Assembly: GCA_027005175.1 (NCBI GenBank)
Contig: JALTMC010000048.1
Span: 1-28,083 of the forward strand
Length of the DNA stretch: 28,083 nucleotides
Source: Myxococcales bacterium
GTDB lineage: Bacteria > Myxococcota_C > UBA6777
Direction of reading: 5' to 3'
Under the pieces are notes generated by a model. That model searched no databases, was not told where the DNA came from, and saw only the letters and a program-made list of their open reading frames with translations. This document shows positions 1-6,334 of this stretch, in pieces (position 1 is the first letter of the stretch; every line of letters begins with the position of its first letter). Position numbers and translations under genes: made by a program.

Positions 1-20
1 AACTCATCTCCACTTTATAG

Positions 21-136
21 GTTTGTGAGGGGGAGAGACGTTTATAAGGGAGAGAGACGTTTGTAAGGGAGAGAGACGTTTGTAAGGGAGAGAGGGAGCT
101 TGTAAGGGAGAGAGGGAGCTTGTAAGTGTTAGAGGG
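21..136. repeat. Six-copy 19-20 bp tandem repeat at the end of the anti-sigma gene
   Basis: Six head-to-tail units start at 21, 40, 59, 78, 97 and 117. The first four are 19 bp and the last two 20 bp. A typical unit is gtttgtaagggagagagac. The stop codon of the anti-sigma gene (129-131) lies in the last, most diverged unit, so the array forms the transcript's 3' region. On the transcribed (minus) strand the array is C/T-rich. There are no spacers, so it is not a CRISPR. It looks like simple slippage-type expansion; no function is evident. Confidence 0.85.
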
Positions 137-1076
137 AGATTCGGATTTTTGGGCTAGCCATGAAGACAGGGCCCGAGGGGGTGGGTTTGGGGCTACCCCC
201 TTTGGGTTCGAGGGATAGGGCAAACTGGATTCGTTGGCGTCTGCGTTTGCTTTTGGGGCGTGGGACAGCAGCCGGATAGAAGTTGAATTTGTTGCCTTTG
301 TATGCGTAGACGCCGGCTTTTTGGAGGCCACCGCGACCGATCATCCAGAGTTGGTAGTCTTTGTTTTTGTAGGTGGGGAGGCCCGCCAGTTGGAGTATGG
401 CTTGGTTTGATTTTGGATCCCAGATCACCTTGGCGTATCCACCCGCAAAGCGTTTGAGTTTTCTGGAGCGTCTCACTTCCATTTGGACCAGTGCGACATT
501 GCGTCTGGCCAGTAACTTAACAAGGCGCTGTTTGCGTTTGAGTTCGTTGCGCATGGCAAAGATGCGCTTTTTTTGTTGTTTGAGTTGATTCTTTTGCTCT
601 TGGGCTTGTGTGCTTAATTTCGTCACTTTGGCCTGCAAGGCCAGGGTGGATCTCTTGAATTGATCCAGACGAATCGCTTGTTTTGCGTTGGTTTTGTTGA
701 GGTTCCATGTGAAATAGGAGAGCCCAATACCACCGAGAAAGAGAGCGGCAGTCATGGACCAGACAAGGGTGAGGTGCTGCCACCACGCCACAGCGGTTGC
801 TGTGAGGGAGGGTCGAGAAGACATGGAGCTTGCGCCGGATTTACGGCGTCTGACTTCTTCGAGTAGACGTTGTTTGATATGGGTGGGTGGTGTTTCCAGT
901 TCAAGACTGAGGGGAAGCATCAGGGCGACCTCTTGCATGGACTGAAAGAAAGCCAGAGCGTCAGGATCGGCTTCTGCAAGTGCCTGTTCCAAGATCTTCA
1001 CCTCCTCTGGTTCTAAGGCTCCTACTGCATAGGAGGCGCAGAGTTCTTCAAATGTGTCACGTTCGATAGGCATCAC
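129..1076 (-). CDS. RskA-family membrane anti-sigma factor
   Basis: Probable inner-membrane anti-sigma factor that sequesters the ECF sigma factor encoded just upstream. The N-terminal ~75 residues carry the LCASYAVGALEPEE pattern typical of the cytoplasmic sigma-binding domain of RskA/ChrR-like proteins. One membrane helix lies near residues 100-125 (LVWSMTAALFLGGIGLSYF). A basic, coiled-coil-like stretch at about 130-205 follows. The C-terminal part (YQLWMIGRGGLQKAGVY) matches the periplasmic RskA domain. The start is GTG at 1076, overlapping the sigma stop by four bases with an AAAGGA Shine-Dalgarno nine bases away; ATG at 1073 (TGATG overlap) is the alternative. The overlap implies translational coupling and fixed stoichiometry. 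The sensed signal is unknown. The tail is rich in Lys, Arg and Pro. Confidence 0.9.
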   Translation of the reverse strand: MMPIERDTFEELCASYAVGALEPEEVKILEQALAEADPDALAFFQSMQEVALMLPLSLELETPPTHIKQRLLEEVRRRKSGASSMSSRPSLTATAVAWWQHLTLVWSMTAALFLGGIGLSYFTWNLNKTNAKQAIRLDQFKRSTLALQAKVTKLSTQAQEQKNQLKQQKKRIFAMRNELKRKQRLVKLLARRNVALVQMEVRRSRKLKRFAGGYAKVIWDPKSNQAILQLAGLPTYKNKDYQLWMIGRGGLQKAGVYAYKGNKFNFYPAAVPRPKSKRRRQRIQFALSLEPKGGSPKPTPSGPVFMASPKIRISL

Positions 1077-1678
1077 GGCATCGTTTCCTTTAACGTCTGT
1101 TCTAATTTTCGCATGCCTTGACGAGTCCGTGTTTTTACGGTGCCCAAGGGGATTTGCAGGATCGTTGCGACTTCTGACTGAGAGTATCCACCAAAGTAGG
1201 CCAGCATGATCACGTCTTTTTGTTCTTGTGGTATCGTTTGCATGGCTTCGCGCACATAGGACGCACGTTCAAGGGCAACGACTGTCTCAAGTGGGCTGTT
1301 GGAGGCCTGCTGGATGGGAGCATCCAATATCGCCCCTTCTTCCAGCTTTTGGTGACGTCTCTGTAAAGACTGTCGGTGACGAATCCTGTCGATGGAGCGA
1401 TTGCGGGCAAGAGTCACCAACCAACCATACAGATGGCCGCGATTATGGTCGAAAGAGGCTGCTTTTTCCCATACCTGTAAGAATACATCTTGCAGTAGAT
1501 CCTCTGCTTCTTGTCGCTCTTTTACGATCCGCAAGGACAAGCTAAAGAGCAACGAGGAGTAACGATCGTACAAGGTGGCCAAAGCAGCCTCATCTTGTTC
1601 AGTTATACGCCGCATCAGGTCTCGTTCTTCCGATGGACTCGGACGATCCACCAGAGTGCGAAACATCGTAAGTAACAC
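1073..1678 (-). CDS. ECF-type RNA polymerase sigma factor
   Basis: Extracytoplasmic-function sigma-70 factor of about 201 residues. Region 2 (about 25-95) shows ALYDRYSSLLFSLSLRIV, the EDLLQDVFLQVW core and the GWLVTLARNRSIDRIR segment that contacts the -10 element. Region 4 (about 145-195) shows the helix-turn-helix YFGGYSQSEVATILQIPLGTVKTR. The pairing with an RskA-like anti-sigma suggests a SigK-like group. The start is GTG at 1678, eight bases after a GGAG Shine-Dalgarno (1687-1690); ATG at 1666 is possible but has no better site. The gap of about 150 bp to smpB suggests it can be transcribed separately, though I found no convincing promoter in that gap. Confidence 0.95.
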   Translation of the reverse strand: MLLTMFRTLVDRPSPSEERDLMRRITEQDEAALATLYDRYSSLLFSLSLRIVKERQEAEDLLQDVFLQVWEKAASFDHNRGHLYGWLVTLARNRSIDRIRHRQSLQRRHQKLEEGAILDAPIQQASNSPLETVVALERASYVREAMQTIPQEQKDVIMLAYFGGYSQSEVATILQIPLGTVKTRTRQGMRKLEQTLKETMP

Positions 1679-1830
1679 AGAGAGCTCTCCTTCCCCTGGT
1701 TTCAGAGGATATACGATAGCAACACAAAGATCGGTTTTATCTCATGCGAATTTAATCAACAAATGGTATAGCAGGAATCGTCTGAGGTCGAAAGGGCTTC
1801 TTTTTAACGATCCTCGGTGTTTCTTTTTGA

Positions 1831-2307
1831 CTATCCTTGGTAGTCGCGTTTCATGGCTCGTTCGATCTGTCGTTTGGCGTCTTTGGAGGCGATGTCTTGG
1901 CGCTGGTCGTGTTGTTTTTTCCCACGACATAAGCCGATTTCAACTTTGACCCAAGAGCCTTCAAAGTAAAATTGGAGAGGGATGATGGTGTAGCCTCGTT
2001 GTTGTGTGGCTCGGGCTAGCTTGTCGATTTGTTGTCGGTGCAAGAGGAGCTTTCGGGGACGTTCTGGTTCATGGTTGTAGCGATTGCCTTGAAGGTATTC
2101 GTCGATGTGGCAGCTGTATAGCCATATCTCCCCGTGCTTAAGGGCTGCATAAGCATCTTTGAAGCTGATCTGGCCCGCTCGTAGGGATTTGACTTCCGTG
2201 CCTGTTAAGACAATGCCTGCTTCGTATCGCTCTTCCACGTGATAGTCGCGCAAGGCCCTTCGGTTGGTTGCGATCACACGGTGCTTGTCTTGCTTTTTCT
2301 TTGCCAT
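1831..2307 (-). CDS. smpB: SsrA (tmRNA)-binding protein SmpB
   Basis: SmpB binds tmRNA and brings it to stalled ribosomes for trans-translation in the cytoplasm. The length of 158 residues is standard. Family hallmarks are visible in order: an N-terminal region with NRRALRDYHVEERYEAGI, then LTGTEVKSLRAG, then LKHGEIWLYSCHIDEY, then RPRKLLLHRQQI, then GYTIIPLQFYF and the basic tail VEIGLCRGKKQHDQR ending in the positively charged helix that mimics the mRNA path. The ATG at 2307 has no clear Shine-Dalgarno and is preceded by a duplicated 33-bp segment carrying an out-of-frame upstream ATG. The gene lies 53 bp downstream of panC. No tmRNA gene is in the window. Confidence 0.97.
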   Translation of the reverse strand: MAKKKQDKHRVIATNRRALRDYHVEERYEAGIVLTGTEVKSLRAGQISFKDAYAALKHGEIWLYSCHIDEYLQGNRYNHEPERPRKLLLHRQQIDKLARATQQRGYTIIPLQFYFEGSWVKVEIGLCRGKKQHDQRQDIASKDAKRQIERAMKRDYQG

Positions 2308-2308
2308 A

Positions 2309-2379
2309 GTTCGTTGTTCTTTTTAGAGGCCGCAAGGGCCGCCATCGTTCGTTGTTCTTTTTAGAGGCCGCAAGGGCCG
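2309..2379. repeat. 33-bp perfect direct duplication at the panC-smpB junction
   Basis: Positions 2309-2341 and 2347-2379 are identical over 33 bp (period 38). The second copy includes the panC stop codon (TAA, 2361-2363) and the last panC codons; the first copy lies directly before the smpB ATG. Each copy contains a small inverted repeat, GGCC-cttgc-GGCC. On the minus strand, the junction between copies creates an ATG (2343-2345) followed by a short out-of-frame reading frame that runs into smpB. Confidence 0.95.
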
Positions 2380-3230
2380 GAGAGGGGGGCATTATCGATC
2401 AGGCGGGTTTGGCCCAAGAACACCGCAAGGAACATTCGATCCTGGGAGCGTACTGCTCGATGGATTTCAAGGAGGCTGTTGTGTTCTCGAAGTTCGATGT
2501 ATTGGATACGGGCTTCTTTCTCCTGTTCGATCATGTTATGAACTGCCTGGATGAGGCGTTGTTTTTCTCGTTCGCCGTTTGCAAACAGTCGTCTTGCTTC
2601 ACGTAGGGCTCGACTGAGGCAGGCAGCGGCTTGTCTTTGTTCGACGGAAAGGAAAGCATTGCGAGAGGACATGGCGAGACCATTTGCCTCTCGAATAATG
2701 GGGCCACCTATGATTTGGGTTGGTATCCATAAGTCTCGCACCATTTGCTGGATGACCACGAGTTGTTGGAAGTCTTTCTCTCCAAACACTGCAATATCGG
2801 GACTTGTGAGGTTTAGTAGTTTGGTGACAACTGTTGCGACACCGCGAAAATGAGCAGGCCGGTATCTTCCACAGAGGGGTTGTGTGACCTGTTGGACTTC
2901 CACAAATGTTTGGGAGCCTTCGGGATAGATGGTTTCTGTGCTGGGGGTAAACAAGAGGTGAGCACCCGCCTGTTCAATTTTACGTTTGTCGCCTTCACGA
3001 TCATGTGGATACTGATCAAGATCTTCGTTTGGACCAAATTGTGTGGGGTTTACAAAGATGCTGACGACCACGCGATCTGCGTGTTGGAGTGCGATTTCGA
3101 TCAGAGACAAGTGTCCTTGATGCAGGTAGCCCATGGTGGGCACAAAGCCCACTCGCAACGACTGACTTTGCCATGTGTGGATCTGTTGGCGCAGTGTGTC
3201 AGGCTGGCTGACGATGGAGAGATTGGACAT
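2361..3230 (-). CDS. panC: Pantothenate synthetase (pantoate--beta-alanine ligase)
   Basis: Condenses D-pantoate and beta-alanine with ATP hydrolysis to AMP, giving pantothenate for coenzyme A. Its 289 residues match the family. The HIGH-type nucleotide-binding motif is at residues 31-40 (PTMGYLHQGH). Further motifs are VSIFVNPTQFGPNED (56-70), the pantoate-contacting GEKDFQQ (150-156) and the KMSKS-like MSSRN (187-191). The ATG at 3230 is six bases after the stop of the CADD-family gene, so the two are almost certainly co-transcribed. There is no obvious Shine-Dalgarno, which is consistent with translational coupling. The last residues lie inside a duplicated 33-bp segment, so the C-terminal tail may differ from that of relatives. 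Confidence 0.97.
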   Translation of the reverse strand: MSNLSIVSQPDTLRQQIHTWQSQSLRVGFVPTMGYLHQGHLSLIEIALQHADRVVVSIFVNPTQFGPNEDLDQYPHDREGDKRKIEQAGAHLLFTPSTETIYPEGSQTFVEVQQVTQPLCGRYRPAHFRGVATVVTKLLNLTSPDIAVFGEKDFQQLVVIQQMVRDLWIPTQIIGGPIIREANGLAMSSRNAFLSVEQRQAAACLSRALREARRLFANGEREKQRLIQAVHNMIEQEKEARIQYIELREHNSLLEIHRAVRSQDRMFLAVFLGQTRLIDNAPLSGPCGL

Positions 3231-3236
3231 AGTTTT

Positions 3237-3914
3237 TTAGCAGGAAATACCGGCTTGTCGGCTGACACCATCGAGCAGAAGCCAGTGGGCGTCGAGGGCT
3301 CGTTGGGCTGCATCAAACACGGTGTGGGAAGAGACCCCTTGGTTTAAACAGTGGGCGAGGGCTTCACGCTCTTCTGCCCGGTGTCGTATATCTGCCTCTT
3401 CATGGACGCTGAAATAAGACAGGGTTTGCTGAGAGTGAATCTGGTAAAATGTTTGCAGGCCCTTGATTTTCTCACTGGAGACTTCGGGCTGTTGGCTTTC
3501 GTAGGCATACAAGGCACTGAGCGCAGCTCCTGTGCTTCGTGCACAGGTGTCTTGGAAGATCTTGATGGCTTTTTCTACTTCGGGGACGGGTCGGGCGTCG
3601 AGGACTTCCTGGCGATTCATTCCAAGACCTTCTGCGAAATACAGCCACAGCTCTGGGTGTGGTGTGGGTTCGCCTTGCTCTTCGCGAAGATTTTCTTCCA
3701 GAATACTGCGCAAAAAAGGATCGTTGGTTTGGGCCAATCCGTTCTCAATATAGCCTGGAAAGGCCAGCACATGCGGAAAATAAACCCATGAGTATACAGC
3801 GAGATCTTCGTGTGAAAGTTGCCCGACAGACCACGCTTGGTAAAAGGGGTGCTGTAAGATCGAGTGCATTGTGATCAACTGATCGAGCTGTTGAAGAACG
3901 TCATCTACCTTCAT
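3237..3914 (-). CDS. CADD-family diiron protein, probable self-sacrificing p-aminobenzoate synthase
   Basis: Member of the TenA/PqqC-like fold resembling Chlamydia CADD, which makes p-aminobenzoate for folate from its own side chains with a dinuclear metal centre and O2. Numbered from ATG 3914 (225 residues), all six metal ligands known for the chlamydial protein have counterparts at matching spacing: E79, H86, E139, H171, D175 and H178 (the last three as HxxxDxxH). Counterparts of the sacrificed tyrosine (Y25, in HPFYQAW) and of the active-site lysine (K149) are also present. Longer frames starting at 3965 or 3977 exist, but they would begin at or upstream of the expected transcript start of the promoter at 3969-3997. 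ATG 3914 has a GGAGG site 12 bases upstream. The gene is first in an operon with panC. Confidence 0.88.
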   Translation of the reverse strand: MKVDDVLQQLDQLITMHSILQHPFYQAWSVGQLSHEDLAVYSWVYFPHVLAFPGYIENGLAQTNDPFLRSILEENLREEQGEPTPHPELWLYFAEGLGMNRQEVLDARPVPEVEKAIKIFQDTCARSTGAALSALYAYESQQPEVSSEKIKGLQTFYQIHSQQTLSYFSVHEEADIRHRAEEREALAHCLNQGVSSHTVFDAAQRALDAHWLLLDGVSRQAGISC

Positions 3915-3968
3915 TTTGCGACAGAGCCTCCCTATCAGGCGCAGATGGTGGGTCTCTAAACTCATGCC

Positions 3969-3997
3969 AATATACAACGGGGCATTACCGTTGTCCA
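3969..3997 (-). promoter_or_regulatory. Sigma-70-like promoter of the CADD-panC-smpB operon
   Basis: On the minus strand, TGGACA (3992-3997) is followed by a 17-base spacer and TATATT (3969-3974). Each hexamer is one base from consensus. Transcription would begin near 3962, about 48 bases before ATG 3914. Confidence 0.7.
3974..3994. promoter_or_regulatory. Inverted repeat inside the operon promoter (candidate operator)
   Basis: ACAACGG-N7-CCGTTGT is a perfect 7-bp inverted repeat. It fills the spacer between the -35 and -10 boxes of the minus-strand promoter and overlaps the edges of both. This is a placement typical of repressor operators. No regulator gene is adjacent, so the ligand and protein are unknown. 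Confidence 0.5.
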
Positions 3998-4029
3998 GAG
4001 GATGTCAATGGTAGGGAGTTGGTGAGGAG

Positions 4030-4059
4030 TTGATGTTTGGGGTGGGTTCGATGTATTAA
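4030..4059 (+). promoter_or_regulatory. Possible promoter of the GT39-like gene
   Basis: TTGATG (4030-4035), an 18-base spacer and TATTAA (4054-4059) lie about 45 bases before the ATG at 4106. The match is moderate. Confidence 0.35.
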
Positions 4060-4105
4060 GTTGAGCTTCGATGAGAAAGGTCTTGATCAAAGAGTTAGAG
4101 TTGAA

Positions 4106-6235
4106 ATGAACCCGACGAATTACGGAAAAGTCTACCAGCGTCGAATCGATTGGCCTTTGGGCTTTGTGCTGGCTGCTGGCTATCTGTTGGTATTGCTGGC
4201 CACAGCGGATGTTGGTGTATGTCGCGACGAGACTTATTATTTCCGCGCTGGAGAGCAGTACATTACCTGGGTCAATCATCTCATTCGTGAGGTGCGTGGA
4301 GGGCAACCTTTGCGCAGCCTGCGTCAGGGAGAAATCCGCAAATACTGGAGTTACAACTGGGAGCACCCACCTTTGGCGAAGCTGTCGATCGGTGCGTCAT
4401 GGTGGTTCTTTACCCGCTCCTGGAACCCCATGCTACAGCGGTGGCGACTCCGGCCTCCGAAAGGAGGGAAAAAGAAACTGGGGACCTGGGCCTCTTGCTG
4501 GAATTATATGTTGGAGCGAGGCAGAGTGTCAGCCATGACGGCCTTCCGCTTTGCAGGTATGTTCTGGGGTTGCCTGATTATCCTTCTGGTGTATATCTGG
4601 GGCGTTCGGGTCTGGAATCGCAGGGTTGGAATGTTCGCAGCATTCGCCATGATGTTGCTACCACGTTTCTTTTTTCACGCTCATCTCGCTGCGTTTGATG
4701 TTCCTGTGACAACGTTGTGGCTGCTGGTCAGTTATGCGTTCTGGAGGAGTCTGCGAAGTCAGCCCTGGGGGTTGTTGTGTGGTGTCGCGTTCGGACTGGC
4801 TCTGGCGACCAAACACAATGCCTGGATCCTTCCGTTTCCGCTTGGCCTGTACTGGTTGTGGCAAAACTGGAATAAGTATCGCTTTAAGGTCTTGCACGAT
4901 GGCTCTTATGTCGTGCGATTCCCCCCGTTACCGCTCTCTTTTTATGCCATGATCTTTCTTGGACCCATCATCCTGTTTGCGATGTGGCCCTTGCTCTGGC
5001 CTGCTGACTTCTTTTCGTTTCATAGCTGGCAAGCATCTTTCAAACAGTTTGGTCAGTATATGGCCTTCCATCTGCATCACAACCATTATGACGCCTATTA
5101 CTTTGGTGTCTTGCATATGAAGCCACCTTTTCCCATCGCCTTTCCTTTCAGTATGACAGCCCTGACATTTCCTCTGGTTACGGTTGTGCTGTGTCTGGCT
5201 GGTGTCTGGTTCACAACCCGGCAGCAACGTTTGGGAACACATATGATCTGGTGGGCGATCCGGATCGTACGGGGTCTTTGGTCTATGCTTCGACCCATTC
5301 TGACGAGCATCTTGTCGATGGCTCTGCTTTTACCTGCCATGGTTTTTGGGATGATCTGGCTCGGCTTTACCCTCCTGGAACAGTTGGGGCGAATTCTTCC
5401 CGGCGGCATCGGCGCTGTGGTTCGTCGTGGCTTTGCTTGGTTGGGAGCTGCGTTTGGGGCCTTGTCCAAAGATATGCGACAATGGAATCAGTGGATGTAC
5501 AACGAGCCCCCAGAGCCTCGTGAATACAAACCACGCCCTGTGGGACCCGCCGACAAAACAGGTTTGTTCTGGTTACTTAATGCTTTTGTTCCGATCGCCT
5601 TGATTGCGTTGCCAAGCACTCCTATCTTTGGAGGCACCAAACATTGGATGCCTGCTTGGCCCTTCCTGGCATTGCTTGCTGGAGTTGGCTTTGAACGTGT
5701 TTATGTCGGATTGCGTCGCAGCTGGTCGAGGATGGAGCACCCCCCTGTTCAGTTCGTGACGACAGTGTGTTTGGGGGTCTTGTTTCTGGCTCCTGCTTTG
5801 ATCGGAACCGTTCGCTCTCATCCTCATGAGTTGTCGTATTACAATACATTAATCGGCGGACCTCGTGGGAGCGCAAACTGGAAACTTCAACGAGCTTTTT
5901 GGGCTCCTTCCACACGCCAGGTGCTGCCCTGGGTCAACCAACATCTGGGGGCGCGCCATCGTCGAGTTTTTGTAGATTTTCACGACTCCAACGCCTACTG
6001 GTTGTATCGTCAAGGAGGTCTCTTGAAACCAAATATTCATGAGCGGCGTGTTCATGACAACCGATACCCCGCTCAGGCTATTTTGTTTGTGCATCAGAAG
6101 TGGCTGCGCAATCAACTTTATCATACGATCACAATTCTGGGAGCCCGAGCTCCTTCTCATGGAGTCTACCTTGACGGAGTTCCTTTGGTGACAGTCTGGG
6201 AACAAGTTCAACAACCCATGCCTGTTTGGTGGTAG
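4106..6235 (+). CDS. GT39/PMT-like membrane glycosyltransferase (GT-C fold)
   Basis: Multi-pass inner-membrane protein of 709 residues, probably transferring a sugar from a polyprenyl-phosphate donor on the periplasmic side. After the first membrane helix (17-36) comes RDETYYF with D41-E42, the acidic loop motif of GT-C enzymes. Near residue 191 is HAHLAAFDVPV, and near 509 is GGTKHWMPAWPFLALL; both are typical of PMT_2/GT39 proteins. A segment of about 120 residues (roughly 390-495), with two extra hydrophobic stretches and a charged Pro-rich loop, separates the two halves and looks like an insertion. The C-terminal soluble part contains NAYWLYRQGGLL. ATG 4106 was chosen because a TTG start at 4037 would lie upstream of the expected transcript start. 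The Shine-Dalgarno is weak. The acceptor is unknown. Confidence 0.85.
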   Translation: MNPTNYGKVYQRRIDWPLGFVLAAGYLLVLLATADVGVCRDETYYFRAGEQYITWVNHLIREVRGGQPLRSLRQGEIRKYWSYNWEHPPLAKLSIGASWWFFTRSWNPMLQRWRLRPPKGGKKKLGTWASCWNYMLERGRVSAMTAFRFAGMFWGCLIILLVYIWGVRVWNRRVGMFAAFAMMLLPRFFFHAHLAAFDVPVTTLWLLVSYAFWRSLRSQPWGLLCGVAFGLALATKHNAWILPFPLGLYWLWQNWNKYRFKVLHDGSYVVRFPPLPLSFYAMIFLGPIILFAMWPLLWPADFFSFHSWQASFKQFGQYMAFHLHHNHYDAYYFGVLHMKPPFPIAFPFSMTALTFPLVTVVLCLAGVWFTTRQQRLGTHMIWWAIRIVRGLWSMLRPILTSILSMALLLPAMVFGMIWLGFTLLEQLGRILPGGIGAVVRRGFAWLGAAFGALSKDMRQWNQWMYNEPPEPREYKPRPVGPADKTGLFWLLNAFVPIALIALPSTPIFGGTKHWMPAWPFLALLAGVGFERVYVGLRRSWSRMEHPPVQFVTTVCLGVLFLAPALIGTVRSHPHELSYYNTLIGGPRGSANWKLQRAFWAPSTRQVLPWVNQHLGARHRRVFVDFHDSNAYWLYRQGGLLKPNIHERRVHDNRYPAQAILFVHQKWLRNQLYHTITILGARAPSHGVYLDGVPLVTVWEQVQQPMPVWW

Positions 6236-6334
6236 GCTTCGCATGCGTTTCTATCTGTGACGCCATCTGTCTTTTGTATGTATTATACAGTTCAACCTAA
6301 TAGAAGAAGTAGATCAGGGAGATCGAATTTTATC

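Noticed and set aside
21-136. Possible CRISPR or iteron origin
   Set aside because: Units are contiguous, low-complexity and overlap a gene end. No replication initiator gene or DnaA-box cluster is present.
2138-2392. 84-codon frame across the panC-smpB junction
   Set aside because: It overlaps smpB out of frame and arises from the 33-bp duplication; there is no family-like sequence or ribosome site.
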